Origin: Nitrosomonadaceae bacterium
GTDB taxonomy: Bacteria > Pseudomonadota > Gammaproteobacteria > Burkholderiales > Nitrosomonadaceae
Length of the DNA: 5,170 nucleotides
NCBI GenBank assembly: GCA_024644425.1
Contig: JAHELA010000110.1
Coordinates: 1-5,170 of the forward strand
Direction: 5' to 3'
Shown here: in pieces, positions 1-5,021 of the stretch
Layout of the letters: every line of letters begins with the position of its first letter
Position numbering within the stretch: the first letter of the stretch is position 1
Program-made: the position numbers and the translations under genes
The notes under the pieces: model-generated
What the model was told of the DNA's origin: nothing
Databases searched by the model: none
Seen by the model: only the letters and a program-made list of their open reading frames with translations

Positions 1-240
1 GAAAAGATGTTTAACGGATTTAAGCGCTTTGAGGGAAAGGTGCTACTAATTACAAGCGGAGATGATCTTACGGCCCAGGAGTTTACAGATTTAGTAAAAA
101 CATCACGCAAATGGCAACAATTATTGGAGTCTCCAAACGTGAAGTGCTCTAATATTCCTGAAGCTGATCATACATTTTCTCGGCAAGAGTGGCGTGACCA
201 AGTTTCTTGTTGGACGAGAGAATGGGTTCAGTCATGGTAA
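1..240 (+). CDS. Exosortase A system-associated hydrolase 1, C-terminal fragment (5' end outside window)
   Basis: Only the last 79 residues are present; the frame is open to the left edge, so the methionine at base 7 is internal and not a start. The segment has the look of the end of an alpha/beta hydrolase: a strand (KVLLITSGDD) ending in an acidic turn where the catalytic acid normally sits, then LTAQEF, and a late ADHTFSR stretch carrying the expected catalytic histidine, followed by WRD and a final amphipathic helix. LTAQEF, ADHTFS and the Trp-rich tail match my memory of the family named exosortase A system-associated hydrolase 1 (TIGR03100 type), found in XrtA/PEP-CTERM exopolysaccharide loci; its substrate is not established. 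The stop codon overlaps the start of the glycosyltransferase, implying one transcript and translational coupling. The family name rests on recalled motifs; a generic alpha/beta hydrolase is the fallback. Confidence 0.75.
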   Translation, partial: EKMFNGFKRFEGKVLLITSGDDLTAQEFTDLVKTSRKWQQLLESPNVKCSNIPEADHTFSRQEWRDQVSCWTREWVQSW

Positions 241-1481
241 AGCGCGTTTTAATGATTGCATTCCACTATCCACCATTACGTGGGAGTAGTGGGATCCAAC
301 GCACACTGAAATTTTCTAAATATTTACCAGAATTTGGTTGGGAACCCATTGTGTTAACGGCGCATCCAAGGGCATATCCAAGCATTGGTAATGACCAAAT
401 CGAAGAAGCATCAAATCAGTTAACCCATCGATCTTTTGCTCTAGATACTTCTAGGCATTTATCGTTTATGGGACGTTACCCAAGTTTTATGTCGTTACCA
501 GATCGTTGGGTTTCTTGGTGGTTTGGAGCGGTTCCTTTAGGCTTATACTTGATCAAAAAATATAGGCCAGACATCATCTGGTCAACTTATCCAATTGCAA
601 CAGCTCATTTAATTGGACTCAGTCTTTGCCGCCTAACAGGAGTTTCTTGGGTGGCGGATTTCAGGGACCCAATGACTGATGAAGTCTATCCATTTGATCC
701 GCTGACTCGTCGTACATATCAATGGATCGAAAGAAAAACCATTGATCATTGCTCTCAGGTAGTTTTAACTACGCCAGGGGCTATAAAAGTTTATACAGAA
801 AGATTTCCACAAACTCCTACTTCGAAGTTCTGCCTGATTAAAAATGGATATGATGAGGAAAGTTTTGCGACGGCTGAAGCAGGCGTTACAGTAGAGAAAG
901 ATAAAAACAAGCAAATTGTGTTGATACATAGCGGGGTTATTTATCCTTCTGAGCGAGACCCTGTCCCATTTTTCGAAGCTGTAACAGCTTTATATCAGCA
1001 GGGAGTGGTGTCACCTACAAATCTTAAGATAATTCTTCGCGCCACAGAGCACGATAGTTATCTTTTACAGCTTATTAGTAAGTACGGCATAGGAGAAATC
1101 GTTTTGTTAGCCCCATCTATATCCTATAAAGCTGCTTTGGCTGAAATGTTGACAGCGGACGGTTTGTTAATTCTTCAAGCATCTAACTGCAATAATCAGA
1201 TACCAGCAAAACTTTATGAGTATTTACGTGCTCGCCGACCCATATTTGCAATGACTGATCCGATGGGAGACACTGCTATGACATTGAAAAATATGGGCAT
1301 TAATACAATTGCTCCTCTAGATTCAAAGGATGGTATTATGCATAAGTTGCTCCATTTTCTGGAATTGATAAAGGAAAACAATGCTCCAATTGCATCAATG
1401 GAAAAAGTACTGGAAAATTCCCGAAGATCAAAATCGAAAGAGCTAACAGGGCTTTTTAATAGCTTGACCGGGGAGTTATAA
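234..1481 (+). CDS. GT4-type glycosyltransferase of a surface-polysaccharide locus
   Basis: This 415-aa protein is probably a cytoplasmic glycosyltransferase with a GT-B fold that adds a sugar during exopolysaccharide assembly. The N-terminal Rossmann half opens with a beta strand (VKRVLMIAFHYPP, residues 2-14) and a glycine-rich loop (LRGSSGIQR, 15-23), as in GT4 enzymes. VADFRDPM lies at 140-147 and NGYDEESF at 204-211, near the domain linker. The C-terminal half begins with the strand around HSGVIYPSERDP (232-243) and contains QIPAKLYEYLRARRPI (322-337), the donor-binding region with the conserved Lys and Glu. I chose the ATG at 234: it gives the usual short N-terminus before the first strand and a 7-nt overlap with the preceding stop. 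An ATG at 222 and a TTG at 207 are in frame but lack a better ribosome site. Donor and acceptor cannot be read from sequence. No transmembrane segment is obvious. Confidence 0.85.
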   Translation: MVKRVLMIAFHYPPLRGSSGIQRTLKFSKYLPEFGWEPIVLTAHPRAYPSIGNDQIEEASNQLTHRSFALDTSRHLSFMGRYPSFMSLPDRWVSWWFGAVPLGLYLIKKYRPDIIWSTYPIATAHLIGLSLCRLTGVSWVADFRDPMTDEVYPFDPLTRRTYQWIERKTIDHCSQVVLTTPGAIKVYTERFPQTPTSKFCLIKNGYDEESFATAEAGVTVEKDKNKQIVLIHSGVIYPSERDPVPFFEAVTALYQQGVVSPTNLKIILRATEHDSYLLQLISKYGIGEIVLLAPSISYKAALAEMLTADGLLILQASNCNNQIPAKLYEYLRARRPIFAMTDPMGDTAMTLKNMGINTIAPLDSKDGIMHKLLHFLELIKENNAPIASMEKVLENSRRSKSKELTGLFNSLTGEL

Positions 1482-1484
1482 ACA

Positions 1485-1513
1485 TTCCTACCTACTATCC
1501 ATGTAATTAGGAA
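1485..1513. repeat. Short inverted repeat just after the glycosyltransferase stop
   Basis: TTCCTA (1485-1490) and TAGGAA (1508-1513) form a 6-bp inverted repeat around a 17-nt loop, starting 4 nt after the stop codon. There is no T-tract, so it is not a convincing intrinsic terminator. It may only protect the 3' end or be chance. Confidence 0.2.
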
Positions 1514-1543
1514 AGGTTCATATAATCTACAAAAGATAAGCAA

Positions 1544-1565
1544 TTTTGTGATTTCTTTCACAGAA
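1544..1565. promoter_or_regulatory. CRP-type operator candidate, TGTGA-N6-TCACA
   Basis: Bases 1547-1551 read TGTGA and 1558-1562 read TCACA, separated by six bases (TTTCTT): a perfect match to the core half-sites bound by CRP-type regulators of the CRP/FNR family. The flanks TT and AA also pair across the centre (1544-1545 with 1564-1565). The centre at 1554.5 lies 85 nt before the TPR gene start. A -10-like TATCCT starts at 1584, which would put the box at about -41.5, the class II activator position, and no good -35 hexamer is present. The match is visible; the regulator and its effect are inferred. Confidence 0.5.
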
Positions 1566-1569
1566 TTTC

Positions 1570-1614
1570 ATATTTAATAGCATTATCCTATATTAGGATT
1601 TATATGTTAAATGT
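1570..1614. repeat. Concentric AT-rich dyad upstream of the TPR gene
   Basis: An inner palindrome, ATCCTA-TAT-TAGGAT (1585-1599), is perfect with 6-bp arms. A second pair of arms, ATTTAA (1572-1577) and TTAAAT (1607-1612), is symmetric about the same centre, base 1592. Counting two or more G-T wobble pairs, the outer stem runs 1570-1579 with 1605-1614, leaving a 5x5 internal loop. No T-tract follows, so it is not an intrinsic terminator. It could be a regulator-binding site or a leader hairpin. Confidence 0.4.
1584..1594 (+). promoter_or_regulatory. Candidate -10 region for the TPR gene
   Basis: Two overlapping -10-like hexamers occur here: TATCCT at 1584-1589 (4 of 6 to TATAAT) and TATATT at 1589-1594 (5 of 6). 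Neither has a good -35 at 17 nt. The first has the spacing expected for an activator bound at the TGTGA/TCACA box and would start transcription near 1596, giving a leader of about 44 nt. Confidence 0.3.
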
Positions 1615-1639
1615 ACTGTACTACTTAAAATAAAACGCT

Positions 1640-2347
1640 ATGAAAACCTTGTCTGGCATCGCACTATTGATAGTTTTGGTAGTACCAATCAATCTTCAGG
1701 CCAAAGCAACTCCTTGTGGGGCATTGCGCTCATATGGGGAACACTTTGGCCCTTTTGATTATAGAACCGCTACACAAGAACAATTGAATTTAGTGGAAAG
1801 TCAGCACTTCACGGAAAACGTAAGGCAGCTAGAAAGCGGTAATGATGCTTTTGTTGGGGGCGAGATCAGTTACACCTTGGTGGTCTTCCCAAATCATTAT
1901 CCGGCACTTCAAGCAATGACTAAACTTTCCTTAAGAGAGAAGGATGTACGCCCTTTAGGGTCACAATATTCAGTTGAATGTTTTTTTGATCGTGCTATTC
2001 GGTTCAAGCCAGGGGATGGTATTGTACGCATGATATACGCAAACTATTTACTAAAGCTTAAGGGAAGATCAGATGAAGCCATAGAGCAGTATCATGAAGC
2101 TGTTAGATTGCAACCAGAAAATGCCAATATCAACTACAATCTTGGTTTGCTATATCTGAAAAAAAAGGATTATGGAAAGTCAGTCATTTATGCAAAAAAA
2201 GCCTACGAGTTGGGTTTCCCATTGACCGGTCTTAGAAATAAGCTAAAAAAAGCAGGAAAGTGGGACGGTAAATTAGATGAAAATACAGAAGATTTAGATG
2301 AAAATACAGAAGATTTAGATGAAAATACAGAAGATGCAGGATCGTAA
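1640..2347 (+). CDS. Exported TPR-repeat protein with acidic tandem-repeat C-terminus
   Basis: A 235-aa protein with a Sec signal peptide: a short basic start, hydrophobic core LSGIALLIVLVVPI and likely cleavage after AKA (residue 23). The mature protein is probably periplasmic or surface-associated. A conserved-looking N-terminal region (CGALRSYG..GPFDYRT, about 26-43; YTLVVFPNHYPAL, 78-90; SVECFFDRAIRF, 111-122) precedes two TPR units at roughly 126-159 and 160-193. Cys26 and Cys114 could form a disulfide. It resembles uncharacterised TPR proteins I recall near proteobacterial polysaccharide loci, sometimes misnamed ABC transporter permease; no enzymatic motif is visible and a scaffold role is inferred. 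The tail (212-232) is LDENTED three times over, strongly acidic. The start is forced: a TAA lies in frame 9 nt upstream. There is no clear Shine-Dalgarno. The 158-nt gap from the glycosyltransferase and its dyads suggest a separate promoter. Confidence 0.8.
   Translation: MKTLSGIALLIVLVVPINLQAKATPCGALRSYGEHFGPFDYRTATQEQLNLVESQHFTENVRQLESGNDAFVGGEISYTLVVFPNHYPALQAMTKLSLREKDVRPLGSQYSVECFFDRAIRFKPGDGIVRMIYANYLLKLKGRSDEAIEQYHEAVRLQPENANINYNLGLLYLKKKDYGKSVIYAKKAYELGFPLTGLRNKLKKAGKWDGKLDENTEDLDENTEDLDENTEDAGS
2273..2335 (+). repeat. Three identical 21-bp tandem repeats inside the TPR gene
   Basis: The 21-bp unit occupies 2273-2293, 2294-2314 and 2315-2335 with no substitutions, even at third codon positions. 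Each unit encodes LDENTED in frame and the array ends four codons (including the stop) before the gene end. Perfect identity suggests recent slippage or unequal recombination. Since the unit is a multiple of three, copy-number change keeps the frame. Confidence 0.95.
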
Positions 2348-2438
2348 ACCGATTCCTTTAAAGTATAGGAGGGATAAGTAGGGCCCCAAGAAATAAATTC
2401 TCGACAAAGAGATTAATGCAATAAATATGATTAGCTAC
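2348..2438. other. Convergent intergenic gap, no clear terminator
   Basis: This 91-bp gap separates the TPR gene (+) from the deacetylase gene (-). It holds an AGGAGGG Shine-Dalgarno-like run (2367-2373) with no start codon at a usable distance, a GGGCCC palindrome (2381-2386), and a weak TCTC/GAGA pair (2399-2412). I see no hairpin with a T-tract on either strand, so termination here is not explained by an obvious intrinsic signal. Confidence 0.4.
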
Positions 2439-3479
2439 TTAATTTACACTTAAGATTTGCCTCAGCTTTCTCATAAGTTCAAGAAAACCAGATAACTCCG
2501 CTTCAAACTCTAACTGTGTTATGTTTTCGCCGTCCAGAAAACGGCGCAATGCTAAGCGTTCTGTGCTTGTGTAGTTAAATCCAGACAGACAGGTAGTAGC
2601 ACTTTCAATCCCTAATTTTTTCAACCAGGGAAACTGTAAGGGATGGAATTTGCCGCTAGGGTAGCAAAGATGCTGCAGTGGCCCGCTAACAATTCGTTCA
2701 AGAACTGTACGGTTCTTTGTGATCTCACTTTCCATATCTTTTTGGTTATCTCTAGGTAGACGGTGGCAATGTGTATGTAGTTGCAAATCCATGCCTTCAG
2801 AGGGAAGCTGTGCTAGCTGCTCCATGGTCATCAGGCGAAAAAGTGGTATGTCCTCATCTGAATTTAGATTAACGCCTAATTCTCTCGCGAGCTGAAGAAG
2901 TAAAGCTTGTTTACTGTAGTAATCATAATTTCTACAGTTTTCGCTAATAAAACATGCCGCACGTTCTCTTTCATTGTGTGTACTTAGATCAACAGAATTG
3001 GAACTTAGTTTAGTGGAGTTTATAATGGAGTTTAAGTAAATAGTTCTATTTTTGCCTTTCCATAGCAGATACCGTAGCGCAACGTCAAATACTGGTGTTT
3101 CATTTAATACGTCTTTAGTTGTTACATACAAAGTCGAGGGGAATCCATATTTTTTTAGTATTGGAACTGCTTTTGTACCAATTCCAAGCCAACCATCATC
3201 AAACGTTATAACCACTGTTTTTGGTGGCAACGTTTTCTGATTCATATGCGTCAATGCTGTACTAAGCGGAAGAACAGCATAACCATGTTTATCGAGATAG
3301 GCCATACGTTCTTGAAAGGTATTTTCGTGCATAAACAGTTTTGGTTGAAAGCAGTGTTCATCATGTAGTGATATACCGTGATAACAAAGCACTTGTAATC
3401 CCTGCTTAGTTAATGCTTGTGCTATTGAGAACCCGCCTAAAGCTTTTACAATGGATAGTATTTTATGACGAAATGCCAT
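2439..3479 (-). CDS. Polysaccharide deacetylase (NodB homology domain, CE4-like)
   Basis: This 346-aa protein belongs to the metal-dependent polysaccharide deacetylases (carbohydrate esterase family 4), which remove acetyl groups from N-acetylated sugars. Motif 1 is TFDDG (92-96), holding the catalytic-base and metal-binding aspartates. Motif 2 is HTHCH (235-239), where H235 and H239 match the metal-binding HxxxH pair. CYPSGKF (272-278) fits motif 3. An early CYHGI (32-36) is typical of the longer members that open with a YH strand. About 110 residues separate motifs 1 and 2, much of it a hydrophilic insert (141-215) longer than in minimal NodB domains. No signal peptide is clear, so location is uncertain. 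It is not the XrtA-linked DUF3473 deacetylase, which has a different N-terminus. A polysaccharide target is inferred from the neighbouring glycosyltransferase, although this gene is on the opposite strand. The ribosome site is weak (AGG about 12 nt upstream). Confidence 0.87.
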   Translation of the reverse strand: MAFRHKILSIVKALGGFSIAQALTKQGLQVLCYHGISLHDEHCFQPKLFMHENTFQERMAYLDKHGYAVLPLSTALTHMNQKTLPPKTVVITFDDGWLGIGTKAVPILKKYGFPSTLYVTTKDVLNETPVFDVALRYLLWKGKNRTIYLNSIINSTKLSSNSVDLSTHNERERAACFISENCRNYDYYSKQALLLQLARELGVNLNSDEDIPLFRLMTMEQLAQLPSEGMDLQLHTHCHRLPRDNQKDMESEITKNRTVLERIVSGPLQHLCYPSGKFHPLQFPWLKKLGIESATTCLSGFNYTSTERLALRRFLDGENITQLEFEAELSGFLELMRKLRQILSVN

Positions 3480-3549
3480 GTTATCTAGGCCTGAATAAAT
3501 AATTCATTTTTATATTTTAATTCGGTTTGGTTGCATTTGGCTGAGTTAA

Positions 3550-3578
3550 ATCATAAATGTAAATTGGTGTCATATCAA
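3550..3578 (-). promoter_or_regulatory. Sigma70-like promoter for the deacetylase gene
   Basis: On the minus strand, TTGATA (3578-3573; 5 of 6 to TTGACA) and TATGAT (3555-3550; 5 of 6 to TATAAT) are separated by exactly 17 bp. Transcription would start near 3543, giving a leader of about 64 nt before the ATG at 3479. The -35 hexamer overlaps the T-tract of the nirK terminator. Hexamers and spacing are visible; activity is inferred. Confidence 0.6.
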
Positions 3579-3612
3579 AAAAAGCGGCTTCAACCATATG
3601 GCTGAAGCCGCT
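3577..3612 (-). terminator. Rho-independent terminator of nirK
   Basis: Read on the minus strand, a perfect 10-bp stem (AGCGGCTTCA at 3612-3603 pairing with TGAAGCCGCT at 3592-3583) encloses a 10-nt loop region that can add two more G-C pairs. Seven T residues (3583-3577) follow at once. It begins 30 nt after the nirK stop. The other strand has no T-tract, so it works in one direction only. Confidence 0.92.
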
Positions 3613-3642
3613 CTGATACAATTGAAGGATTCTTATGCTTTT

Positions 3643-4722
3643 TTATTTAGTTATAGGGCCTGGTTTTTTAGTTTGTTCCATAAGTTCATTGTTCCATTTG
3701 CCTTCAACGTTCATATGAGCAGCTGCGCCTAGCAGTACTGCTTCAATTAGGTTATGACTGAGGTACACATACAATCCAGGTTGCATAAATTCGTACCCGG
3801 CAGCAACGGCGGAACCACCAGGAACGAACCAGGTTTCATAACCTGTATCTGGTGTATCACTAAATGAACCTCCTTGCCAAACTAAGTCGGCATGACCACC
3901 GATCAGATGTGGCCTGGAGTCACGGTTAGCTTGAGAGTGAATGAAAAGTACTTTTTCGCCTACTTTTGCCTTGAGTGCATTGTCACCCGTTAGTGCGCCA
4001 GCGGTACCATTGAAAACGACGTGGGTTGGAACGAGTCCCTTTGAAGCTTCTAGCATGTCTGCCATACCTTCGAGAGGTTGGCTATATTTTTTGTACTTAC
4101 CATCTTTATCCTTGGGCAAATAAAGATCTTGTTCACCAATGTAATAGGCTCGATCATAATGCCAATGTTTGCCCTTGGCATCTTTTAAGCCACCCCGAGG
4201 AAGCACCATGATAGCGCCATTCATCCCAGAGATAGTATGGAAAGGAATCATCGTTCCACCTGGAGCACAGTGGTATACAAACACGCCGGGCTTAATTGCT
4301 TTCCAGGTCAGCACTACTTCTTCGCCTGGGGCTACTTTATTTAAGCCTGCACCACCTAGTGCACCCGTTGCAGCATGGAAGTCAAGATTATGCGGCATCG
4401 TATTGGTCTTTGGATTAACTAGCGTTAATTCGAGCCAATCTCCTTCACGTAATATGATTAGTGGAGCGGGTACCGAACCATTAAACGTCAGAGCCCAATA
4501 ACTTGCATTTGCATCGGCTTTCATCAATTTTTCTTCGGTAACAAGGCGTACCGCTACAACTTTAGGTTTGCTCATGTCCATCTGATCATGCTTTGGTACA
4601 AAAGGCGGAGCTACCAATTCTTGTGTTACTCGAGGTGTACCGGCAGGTGCATTTGCCATAACTTGCGTGGCACCGATACAAAATAATCCGAAACCAATAA
4701 CGAGTTGTACTACCTTGTTCAT
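3643..4722 (-). CDS. nirK: Copper-containing nitrite reductase NirK (NO-forming)
   Basis: This periplasmic trimeric enzyme reduces nitrite to nitric oxide in denitrification. The 359-aa product has a Sec signal peptide (likely cleaved after VMA, residue 23) and two cupredoxin domains. Type 1 copper ligands are H111, C152, H162 and M167; type 2 ligands are H116, H151 and H323. The catalytic pair is D114 and H272 (Asp98 and His255 in Alcaligenes faecalis), with I274 at the Ile257 position. The whole sequence aligns by eye with that family (DFHAATGALGG, PTHVVFNG, HSQANRD, PHLIGGH), so it is the classical two-domain type, without a fused cytochrome or extra cupredoxin domain. The C152-H162 loop (CAPGGTMIPFH) is one residue longer than in A. 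faecalis and has Phe where Trp is usual before the His. An upstream ATG at 4734 adds MEGN but overlaps the GGAGGG ribosome site, so 4722 is preferred. No nirV or electron donor lies beside it. Confidence 0.96.
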   Translation of the reverse strand: MNKVVQLVIGFGLFCIGATQVMANAPAGTPRVTQELVAPPFVPKHDQMDMSKPKVVAVRLVTEEKLMKADANASYWALTFNGSVPAPLIILREGDWLELTLVNPKTNTMPHNLDFHAATGALGGAGLNKVAPGEEVVLTWKAIKPGVFVYHCAPGGTMIPFHTISGMNGAIMVLPRGGLKDAKGKHWHYDRAYYIGEQDLYLPKDKDGKYKKYSQPLEGMADMLEASKGLVPTHVVFNGTAGALTGDNALKAKVGEKVLFIHSQANRDSRPHLIGGHADLVWQGGSFSDTPDTGYETWFVPGGSAVAAGYEFMQPGLYVYLSHNLIEAVLLGAAAHMNVEGKWNNELMEQTKKPGPITK

Positions 4723-4726
4723 ATTT

Positions 4727-4732
4727 CCCTCC
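4727..4732 (-). promoter_or_regulatory. Shine-Dalgarno that decides the nirK start
   Basis: GGAGGG on the minus strand, followed by AAAT and the ATG at 4722, is a strong ribosome-binding site. It overlaps the upstream in-frame ATG at 4734, which itself has no purine-rich site. This supports translation from 4722 and a signal peptide beginning MNKVVQ. Confidence 0.8.
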
Positions 4733-4749
4733 ATTAAATATTAGTTACT

Positions 4750-4770
4750 GCGCAAAAAAACTGTATGCGC
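4750..4770. promoter_or_regulatory. Small dyad at the predicted nirK transcript start
   Basis: GCGCA (4750-4754) and TGCGC (4766-4770) are inverted arms 11 bp apart, enclosing an A-tract. If the proposed nirK promoter is right, the dyad straddles the first transcribed bases, where an operator or a short leader hairpin could act. The arms are short, so chance cannot be excluded. Confidence 0.3.
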
Positions 4771-4771
4771 T

Positions 4772-4800
4772 ATTCTATTACTACCATTACCATTGTTAAA
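4772..4800 (-). promoter_or_regulatory. Candidate nirK promoter
   Basis: On the minus strand, TTTAAC (4800-4795; 3 of 6 to TTGACA) and TAGAAT (4777-4772; 5 of 6 to TATAAT) are 17 bp apart. Transcription would begin near 4765, with a leader of about 43 nt. The weak -35 suggests an activator. I found no TTGAT-N4-ATCAA site for FNR/NnrR-type regulators and only one NsrR-like half-site (AAGATGTA, about 4822-4815). Confidence 0.4.
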
Positions 4801-5021
4801 TCTTATGCCTTACTTACATCTTCGGGTGCGACAATTTGCCACATTCCATAATTTTTTACGTCTTGCTATATTACCGTTCCATCGTTTTGCATGTAGCTAA
4901 TGATTACGGGATAGCTATGCGTAGGTGGAGCCTAGGCAAAGAAGCACTCTACTATACATACTTAAGTAATCTCTGTCCACGTAGATTTGATAATGATATG
5001 ACGGATCGGCAAGGATTAAGT
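4801..5021. other. Spacer between thiolase and nirK genes, no gene seen
   Basis: With the nirK leader this makes a gap of about 300 bp. It holds a hairpin at 4889-4920, a 10-bp palindrome TACTTAAGTA (4959-4968) and an NsrR-like half-site near 4815-4822. The short open frame at 4836-5027 (+) has no ribosome site or recognisable domain, so I do not call it a gene. No intrinsic terminator for the thiolase gene is evident. Confidence 0.5.
4889..4920. repeat. Imperfect hairpin upstream of nirK
   Basis: TAGCTA at 4894-4899 and 4912-4917 are self-complementary copies forming a 6-bp stem. GCA (4889-4891) and TGC (4918-4920) extend it past a 2-nt bulge, giving nine pairs around a 12-nt loop. No T-tract follows on either strand, so it is unlikely to be an intrinsic terminator. 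It lies about 90 bp upstream of the proposed nirK -35. Confidence 0.35.

Noticed and set aside
207..233. Upstream starts (TTG 207, ATG 222) for the glycosyltransferase
   Set aside because: They add residues before the usual first strand, and 207 is a rare start inside the hydrolase gene. ATG 234 gives the normal N-terminus and a typical short overlap.
1485..1513. Intrinsic terminator after the glycosyltransferase gene
   Set aside because: The stem is only 6 bp with a 17-nt loop and lacks a T-tract.
1214..1561. 115-codon open frame on the minus strand
   Set aside because: It lies mostly antisense to the glycosyltransferase 3' end, would start at GTG without a ribosome site, and its product shows no recognisable domain.
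2273..2335. CRISPR-like array
   Set aside because: The three units are contiguous with no spacers and are in-frame coding sequence.
3052..3240. 62-codon plus-strand open frame
   Set aside because: It is entirely antisense to the deacetylase motif 1 region and is a coding shadow.
3941..4501. Three overlapping plus-strand open frames (3941-4123, 4026-4211, 4169-4501)
   Set aside because: All are antisense to nirK, whose protein aligns with its family along the whole length. The reverse frames are composition by-products.
3669..4722. NirK as an outer-membrane lipoprotein like Neisseria AniA
   Set aside because: Cys15 is inside the hydrophobic core without a lipobox, and a normal AxA-like signal peptidase I site (VMA) follows at residue 23.
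4732..4734. ATG at 4734 as the nirK start
   Set aside because: It overlaps the GGAGGG ribosome site that serves the ATG at 4722 and would place acidic MEGN before a standard signal peptide.
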